From the NCBI RefSeq assembly GCF_946404925.1, contig NZ_CAMJFM010000012.1, positions 22,541 through 86,540 on the forward strand: DNA of 64,000 nucleotides, in the 5' to 3' direction. The position numbers were made by a program, and so were the translations under genes. The notes beneath the pieces were generated by a model. That model was not told the DNA's origin. It searched no databases and saw only the letters and a program-made list of their open reading frames with translations. The first letter of the stretch is position 1. Every line of letters starts with the position of its first letter. Below are positions 58,491 through 64,000 of the stretch, in pieces. This DNA comes from an uncultured Prevotella sp. GTDB lineage: Bacteria > Bacteroidota > Bacteroidia > Bacteroidales > Bacteroidaceae.

Positions 58491-61400
58491 TCAGCCTTGA
58501 TTTTTTTGTGTTTTTTGCTCTAAATACTCGGTTGGAGATACGCCAAACTGCTTGCGGAACACTGTTGAAAAGTGGGCCAGATTACTGAATCCAACCGAAT
58601 ATGCAACCTGTGTTACATTTATCTTTTGCTCCTCAAGCAGTCTTACGGCTTGTTCCAAACGTATGTTTCTGATGAATTCACTAACGGGCAGACCAGTCAT
58701 CTCCTTCATCTTTCTATGTAGCTGGGCACGACTGATGCCTACCTCCTTAGTCAGGGCATCAACATTAAAGTCGCTATCGTCAAGATGATTGTTAACCACC
58801 TTCATAATGCGCTCCATCAGCAATTCGTCGTTACCCTTCACTTGTTTCTCTTCAATCTTATCTTTCTGTAGCTGAGTGCCAGAGAATTTGCCTTTCAATC
58901 GTAGGTTCTTACTTATCAGGTTGTTGATAACCATATGTAACTCATCCATATCGAAAGGCTTGGCTAGGAAGGCATCGGCACCCTTCTCCAATCCCTCAAG
59001 GCGATTGGCAACAGCAGCCTTCGATGTGAGCATCACCACGGGTATGTGGTTGATGTTCATATTAGTCTTTATCATACGCAACAGCGTAAAACCGTCCATC
59101 TCTGGCATCATCACATCACTGACCACCAGATCGAACTGCTTGTCAGTTTCGGCACCTAACAGCAGGCGTAATGCATCGCGACCGCTTGTAACAGGAGTAA
59201 TGTTATAATAACATCCAAGTTCCTGAGAAATATAGCTGCCAATCTCCTCGTCGTCATCTACAATCATTATACGGTAGCTCGACTGTCGTTTTATCTTGGC
59301 TCCCTTTTCTTTCTCTTCGGCTATCAGCATTTCTTCTTTTTTCAGGTGTTCAATGCCTAAAGGAATACGTACAGTGAATATACTACCCTGGCCGTCATTG
59401 CGATTAGTGGCTTCGATAGTGCCATGGTGCATTTCTACCATCATTTTACATAGGTTAAGCCCGATACCAGTGCCTTCTATGTGCATGCTTCTCGAGCTGC
59501 TACCTTGATAGAATCTGTCGAACAACTTTCGTGGATCGCCCTTGATGCCCATACCATTGTCTACAACTTGTAGAATGGCATTCTTATCAGATTCTTTTGT
59601 TACCCGTACCTCTATATCTCCATTGTCGTAGGTGTATTTAAACGCATTCGAAAGCAGATTATCTACCACCTTATCCATCGCTTTGCGATCGAACCAAACG
59701 TTCAACTTATCGAGTGCAGGCGAATAGCGGAATGTGATGGCGCGCTCTTTAGCTGTATATTCGTACGACTTGAGCAGGTTGCCCACATATTGTACCATGT
59801 CTGTTTCCTGGCACTGTAGGTTCATCTGCTGTTTGTCAATCTTACGGATGTCGAGTATCTGATTCACCAGATTCTGAACTCGTTGGGCATTATGCTCAAT
59901 TGTTTTCAGGTCGTTTCTGATTTCTGGGTCGAAGTCGCGCTTCAGTAGTTTATGCAGCGGACTCATAATCAGTGTCAGCGGTGAACGGATGTCGTGGGTG
60001 GCATTAATAAGGAATTTCATCTTTTCCTCATCAAGTTCTTGACGGCGGCGGCGGAAATAGGTCCACATGAGCGAACTGATGACGATGAGAAATGATACTA
60101 TATATATAAGGTACGCCCACGAGGAACGGTACCAAGGTGCTTTTATGATAATATGGAATACTTCGGTATCTGTATAAAAGCCATTATCGTATGCTCTTAC
60201 TTCCAGAATGTATGAGCCTGGTTGCAGGTGGGTGAATGATACTACATTACGTCCAGCATCGGTCTGTCCCCATTCTTTTGCTCCATTTAATCGGTATTCA
60301 TAAACCACGTTGTCAGCATTGGCATAGTTTAGTGAAGAGAACTCCATCGAGAATGTGTTGTCGATAAAATCCAGTGAGAAGTACTTCTGATCTGGCAGTG
60401 CCTTTCCGCCTACGTATATGCCTGTGAGATGAACCTTACCTATGTCACTGTTCGTTCGTTTAAGGTCTTCAGGATTAAACGATGTGATTCCATCGCTGAA
60501 TCCGAACCAGACACGTCCGTCATCTGTGCGCATAGACACACCACTTACATATTCGCGACTGGCCAGACCATTACCATAGACATATCCCACAAACAGACTG
60601 TCCTGATGCTTGAACTGCCAGAGCCCCATGGTGGTACTTATCCACAGATCGCCTGAGAAATCTTCCACGATACCGCCTACAACCTTATTACTCAATGTCT
60701 GCGCTCCAGGGAATGGCTTGGCTGACTTCTGTTGTGGGTCATAGATATATAGTCCGGAGTTTGTTCCGAATAGGATTCTGCGATCGTGAGTCTCGTATAC
60801 GGTTTCTATGGCATTATAATCAAGTATTACGTCCCATCCATACGGATGGAAGTGGTCTTCTGTTGGATCATAACAGTTAATGCCCGAGGCGGTACAAATC
60901 CAGAGTTTACCTCTACTGTCTAGCTTCAGCCTGGTCACCCAGTCATTATGTAGTCGGCCACGTGGTCCGTCTGGGTCGAAAAAGCTGAAATGCTTCAACT
61001 CCTCACTTCTTGTGTCATATGCAAAGAAACCCTGAGAATAGACTGAATAGAAAATTCTTCCTTTTCCATCATCGGTAATGGTGTTGATATATCCGCTTTT
61101 AAAAGAACTTTTTTGCTGCGATGCTCCTGTTGCTGGGTTATATGCAAACAGGCCGGTATTTGTTCCAATCCAGTATTGTCCCATTCCATCGCGATAAATC
61201 AGATAAGTGCCTTCGGGTGATGCAGGATGAGCCACCAATCGTCCCTGAGCGTCGAAACCGAAAATACCATTGTTCTGTACTGCGCACCATGTCATACCGT
61301 TATCTCCTGCACATATTGATGTGAGTGAACCGCCTGTAGTAATATGTTGGTCGATGAACTTCCAGGTACGGAAGGGAGGTTGTTGCTGGGGGATAAGCAG

Positions 61401-62345
61401 CAGACCACGCTTCTGACACCCCACCCAGAGGTTCTCCTGATTGTCCTGAAACAGTGCCCAGATGGTAGCAGTGTTGAGATCAACCAATGCATTCTGGTAG
61501 TCATAACGCCTCATCTGATGCTCTCCTCGTGGCACCCACCATAAACCATTGCCCATGGTGCCGATGAATAGGTTGCCATTCTTGTCGCATTTTGCTGTAC
61601 GAAGCAGCAGGTCCTTTCCACGTAGTTCGCCAGGATCAAGATAATCGGTCATCATTTGACCATCGCGATAAAACATCAAACCATGGTTACACACCATCAG
61701 TACGCCGCCTTCATAACTCACAAAACCGGTTACTGTGCCATAAGGCGATTGGAATTCCTCAATCTTGCCATCTGGTGTGCGTCGGATGATGACATTTCCG
61801 TATCCCGATTTCCAGAAACAGCCCTTTTCATCGATGTGGATATAGCTGAAGTAGTTATTATCAGCCTTGGCATAACCATCCAGTTTCTTTGTTGAGTTAT
61901 CTCTGGTGTCAAGTCTGAACAAACCATATCCCGCAGTTCCAATTAGCAAGTGGTGCTGATCTTCCTGGACTATGGCGTTGATGCGTGGAATGCTGGTGGC
62001 ACCTTTCATTTCTACAGAAACAAACTGGTTACTTTTCGGATTATATCGGTCCAATCCCATCTGAGTGCCAACCCATAGTGTACCCTCCGCGTCTTGGAAC
62101 AGATGCGATATGACATTGCTGCTAACAGTATTGGGATTGGCTTTATCGTGTAGATAGTTAGTAAAACGGTATCCGTCGTATTTGTTCAGTCCATATTCGG
62201 TTCCAATCCAGATATATCCGTCTTTATCTTGGCATATCTGAGTAATCTGATTACTTGATAGTTTCTCTGATGTATAGAAGTGCGACTGTCCAAGTGATGA
62301 CAGTGTTACAATTGAGAATAGGGTTATTAGTAGTTGACGTATCAT
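58491..62345 (-). CDS. Hybrid two-component system regulator (HTCS)
   Basis: 1284 residues. Signal peptide, two-component propeller repeats (KDGYIWIGTEYGLNKYDG and many like it) to about 680, Y_Y_Y domain, a membrane helix near 741-760, histidine kinase with NATHDIRSPLTLI (His near 783), HATPase (DNLLSNAFKYTYDNG), response regulator with DLVVSDVMMPEMDGF (Asp near 1077), and a C-terminal AraC HTH. Such proteins sense glycan fragments in the periplasm and switch on the adjacent Sus-like genes. It lies directly upstream of susC. Confidence 0.95.
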   Translation of the reverse strand: MIRQLLITLFSIVTLSSLGQSHFYTSEKLSSNQITQICQDKDGYIWIGTEYGLNKYDGYRFTNYLHDKANPNTVSSNVISHLFQDAEGTLWVGTQMGLDRYNPKSNQFVSVEMKGATSIPRINAIVQEDQHHLLIGTAGYGLFRLDTRDNSTKKLDGYAKADNNYFSYIHIDEKGCFWKSGYGNVIIRRTPDGKIEEFQSPYGTVTGFVSYEGGVLMVCNHGLMFYRDGQMMTDYLDPGELRGKDLLLRTAKCDKNGNLFIGTMGNGLWWVPRGEHQMRRYDYQNALVDLNTATIWALFQDNQENLWVGCQKRGLLLIPQQQPPFRTWKFIDQHITTGGSLTSICAGDNGMTWCAVQNNGIFGFDAQGRLVAHPASPEGTYLIYRDGMGQYWIGTNTGLFAYNPATGASQQKSSFKSGYINTITDDGKGRIFYSVYSQGFFAYDTRSEELKHFSFFDPDGPRGRLHNDWVTRLKLDSRGKLWICTASGINCYDPTEDHFHPYGWDVILDYNAIETVYETHDRRILFGTNSGLYIYDPQQKSAKPFPGAQTLSNKVVGGIVEDFSGDLWISTTMGLWQFKHQDSLFVGYVYGNGLASREYVSGVSMRTDDGRVWFGFSDGITSFNPEDLKRTNSDIGKVHLTGIYVGGKALPDQKYFSLDFIDNTFSMEFSSLNYANADNVVYEYRLNGAKEWGQTDAGRNVVSFTHLQPGSYILEVRAYDNGFYTDTEVFHIIIKAPWYRSSWAYLIYIVSFLIVISSLMWTYFRRRRQELDEEKMKFLINATHDIRSPLTLIMSPLHKLLKRDFDPEIRNDLKTIEHNAQRVQNLVNQILDIRKIDKQQMNLQCQETDMVQYVGNLLKSYEYTAKERAITFRYSPALDKLNVWFDRKAMDKVVDNLLSNAFKYTYDNGDIEVRVTKESDKNAILQVVDNGMGIKGDPRKLFDRFYQGSSSRSMHIEGTGIGLNLCKMMVEMHHGTIEATNRNDGQGSIFTVRIPLGIEHLKKEEMLIAEEKEKGAKIKRQSSYRIMIVDDDEEIGSYISQELGCYYNITPVTSGRDALRLLLGAETDKQFDLVVSDVMMPEMDGFTLLRMIKTNMNINHIPVVMLTSKAAVANRLEGLEKGADAFLAKPFDMDELHMVINNLISKNLRLKGKFSGTQLQKDKIEEKQVKGNDELLMERIMKVVNNHLDDSDFNVDALTKEVGISRAQLHRKMKEMTGLPVSEFIRNIRLEQAVRLLEEQKINVTQVAYSVGFSNLAHFSTVFRKQFGVSPTEYLEQKTQKNQG

Positions 62346-62365
62346 TGTTGTTGGTTGTATGTTTA

Positions 62366-62968
62366 TTATAAATAGAAGATACTCTCAGGTCCCATGTTGA
62401 ATAGCAGGTCTAATACCGATAGATTCGGCAGGAATCCATGTTTCGCCGAGTAAACCTGATAATATGGTTTTGGTGTGAAGTCAGCATCTGGAGCAGGGTG
62501 CTTGGGGTTTATAGCTAAGCGGTAGTCTTCCTGATTTGCTGGCTCAGCCGCAAAGTCTGTGCTATATTCAACTCTTGGCTGTATGTCGATTAATTCGCAC
62601 ATTTTCTGGCAGATGGCCTCGTTGAAGTCCAACAGATAGTCCCATCGCTTTTCAAAGAAAGGACGAATGTCGTCCTGATAGTACTCAAAGAAAGGCGATT
62701 CGCCGTAAGCGCTCTGCAGAGCCATCCAGTGCAGATGGCGCCAGTTGCCATGGTCGCTGATGCGGATGTCCTTGATAAGTGGCGACTCATTACGAACCAC
62801 TGGTACAGTAAGAGCCTGTACTCCCTGTGTGGTAGCAATAAGACAACGGTTTCGGTAGGTCTGTTTGATAAAACTCTCCCACTTTTCTATCTGCACAACG
62901 TCAGCCCGATGCAGTTTCTGATACCACTGCACCGGGCCAAAGTATGTTGTGCTGAGCAAAACCTGCAT
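62366..62968 (-). CDS. WbqC-like protein
   Basis: 200 residues, with the early STTYFGPVQWYQKL segment and RNRCLIATTQGVQALTVPV typical of the WbqC family, found with glycan or lipid genes. Its function is not settled. It lies 9 nt after lepB and 20 nt before the HTCS gene, all on the same strand. Confidence 0.85.
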   Translation of the reverse strand: MQVLLSTTYFGPVQWYQKLHRADVVQIEKWESFIKQTYRNRCLIATTQGVQALTVPVVRNESPLIKDIRISDHGNWRHLHWMALQSAYGESPFFEYYQDDIRPFFEKRWDYLLDFNEAICQKMCELIDIQPRVEYSTDFAAEPANQEDYRLAINPKHPAPDADFTPKPYYQVYSAKHGFLPNLSVLDLLFNMGPESIFYL

Positions 62969-62977
62969 GGTTTTACC

Positions 62978-64000
62978 TTATTTAATATTGTCTACAATAT
63001 TGCCGATACGATTCCATCGAATACCAGAGAATCCGTTTCGGTCAGGATCGCTACTCCACCAAATGAAGATGGGCTTGCCCACGATATGGTCTTCGGGCAC
63101 AAATCCCCAATAACGTGAATCGGCAGAGTTATGACGGTTGTCGCCCATCATCCAGTAGTAATCCAGTTTGAAGGTGTAATCTGTCGACTCTTTGCCGTTG
63201 ATGTAAATCTTGCCATTGCGAATCTGCAGGTCGTTCTCCTCATAAGCACGGATGCAGCGCTCGTAGATGGGCAGATTGTCGAGTGTAAGCTTGACTGATG
63301 CACCCTTCTTTGGAATCCAGATTGGACCATAGTTATCGCGAGTCCAGTGGTAGTTGCCGTTTTGTGGATACAAGCTCCACTGCTCTGTATCATAGTGGAA
63401 CGAGATGCTCTCCAGCAGGTCGCTGCGCTTCTTCATCTCCTCTACCACACGCTTTGTCAATGGCATATATCCGTTATTGTTAAGCGACACAAGCTCTTCG
63501 CGAGTGATGTTCCACTCTTCCAACTCCTCTTCGGTAAAGTGGCGCTTCAGCTTCAGATTGTATGTGTACTGTACATTCTCGGGTTCCTTATTAGCCTTAC
63601 CGTCCAGATAAATTATATGGTCTTTTATCTGGAGAGTCTGTCCTGGCAGACCAACACAACGCTTAACATAGTTCTCGCGACGGTCGGTAGGACGTGTGTC
63701 TATCTGGCCAAATTCCTGAGGGTTCTGCTGAATCACACCCTTACCCATCTCGTAAATCTGACTGAATACCTGCAAACGTTTCTCGGCCGAAAGTGAGTCG
63801 AGGTTTGGCATGTTTGGCCAACTACCCAGACCGTAGCCATAGCACAGGTTGTAATACTCTGTCTGATAGTTCAAGGCGGTGCAGATTGTGTCGCCAGCAG
63901 GATAGTTGAACACTACGATATCGTTAAGCTGTACCTGTCCAAGTCCTTTCACTCTACGATAGTCCCAATGTGGCCACTCTATGTAGCTCTTGCACTCCAC
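62978..64000 (-). CDS. lepB: Signal peptidase I, C-terminal part (partial)
   Basis: 340 residues visible; the frame runs out of the window at the right edge, and the apparent GTG at the edge is not the start. The box containing the catalytic Lys (YVKRCVGLPGQTL) and the late GDNRHNSADSRYWGFVPEDHIVGK signature are present. The Ser box (SMxPT) lies beyond the window. A long insert sits between these boxes, as in other Bacteroidetes signal peptidases. It removes signal peptides at the inner membrane. Confidence 0.9.
   Translation of the reverse strand: MECKSYIEWPHWDYRRVKGLGQVQLNDIVVFNYPAGDTICTALNYQTEYYNLCYGYGLGSWPNMPNLDSLSAEKRLQVFSQIYEMGKGVIQQNPQEFGQIDTRPTDRRENYVKRCVGLPGQTLQIKDHIIYLDGKANKEPENVQYTYNLKLKRHFTEEELEEWNITREELVSLNNNGYMPLTKRVVEEMKKRSDLLESISFHYDTEQWSLYPQNGNYHWTRDNYGPIWIPKKGASVKLTLDNLPIYERCIRAYEENDLQIRNGKIYINGKESTDYTFKLDYYWMMGDNRHNSADSRYWGFVPEDHIVGKPIFIWWSSDPDRNGFSGIRWNRIGNIVDNIK

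Overview
The window looks like a chromosomal segment of a Bacteroidales bacterium, most likely Prevotella or a close relative. The evidence is the TAnnTTTG type -7 promoter boxes in front of many genes, a SusC/SusD pair with a hybrid two-component regulator, many TSC/TAC-type lipoprotein signals, DUF2975-Xre, BF3164-like and smalltalk families, and the normal Bacteroidetes housekeeping genes (argS, argH, pyrE, prmC, ribD, lepB). No species can be assigned from sequence alone.

Layout. 1-7410: end of an amidohydrolase, then a plus-strand array of secreted lipoproteins: three paralogous type-B carboxylesterases, a formylglycine-generating-enzyme-like protein and an M15 peptidase. Most of them share a nearly identical 5' leader and signal-peptide DNA cassette. 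7411-13980: an island with a primase-helicase, an OB-like small protein, a P5-type lysis-like protein, several hypotheticals, an HU-like protein and a 33-residue smalltalk protein. Its divergent control region holds a 41-nt perfect palindrome and tandem 8-nt repeats. 14.1-15.5 kb: a DUF4143-type AAA ATPase. 15.7-20.1 kb: the lipoprotein array resumes (duplicated-domain lipoprotein, a phosphoglycerate mutase carrying a lipoprotein signal, a cupin, a beta-barrel protein). It is followed by an AraC-type gene. A paired 15-nt direct repeat with 21-nt pitch occurs before several of these genes, and in three cases lies exactly 49 nt from the -7 box.

21.1-23.5 kb: a DUF2975/Xre regulatory operon and two related membrane proteins. 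23.5-32 kb: an outer-membrane receptor, an M23-like/S41 fusion and two thioredoxin-domain envelope proteins. 32.1-34.8 kb: a TPR regulator, an ECF sigma factor and its membrane partner. 35.1-42.9 kb: a DMT exporter, another carboxylesterase, cyclophilin, thioesterase, HAD phosphatase, Fur and ComM-like genes. 43-53 kb: an OmpA/TPR lipoprotein, tRNA-Leu(UAA), a Cys4 Rieske-like lipoprotein and core metabolism (argH, pyrE, comF, recX, prmC, ribD, rnhA, argS). 53.3-62.4 kb: SusD, SusC and an HTCS regulator without linked glycosidases. 62.4-64 kb: wbqC and the catalytic part of signal peptidase I, cut by the window edge.

The strongest candidates for something undescribed are the portable lipoprotein leader cassette with its constant-geometry promoter box (including export of a glycolytic-type enzyme), and the primase/HU/smalltalk/P5 island with an origin-like control region. 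All calls are from reading the sequence; no database searches were run.
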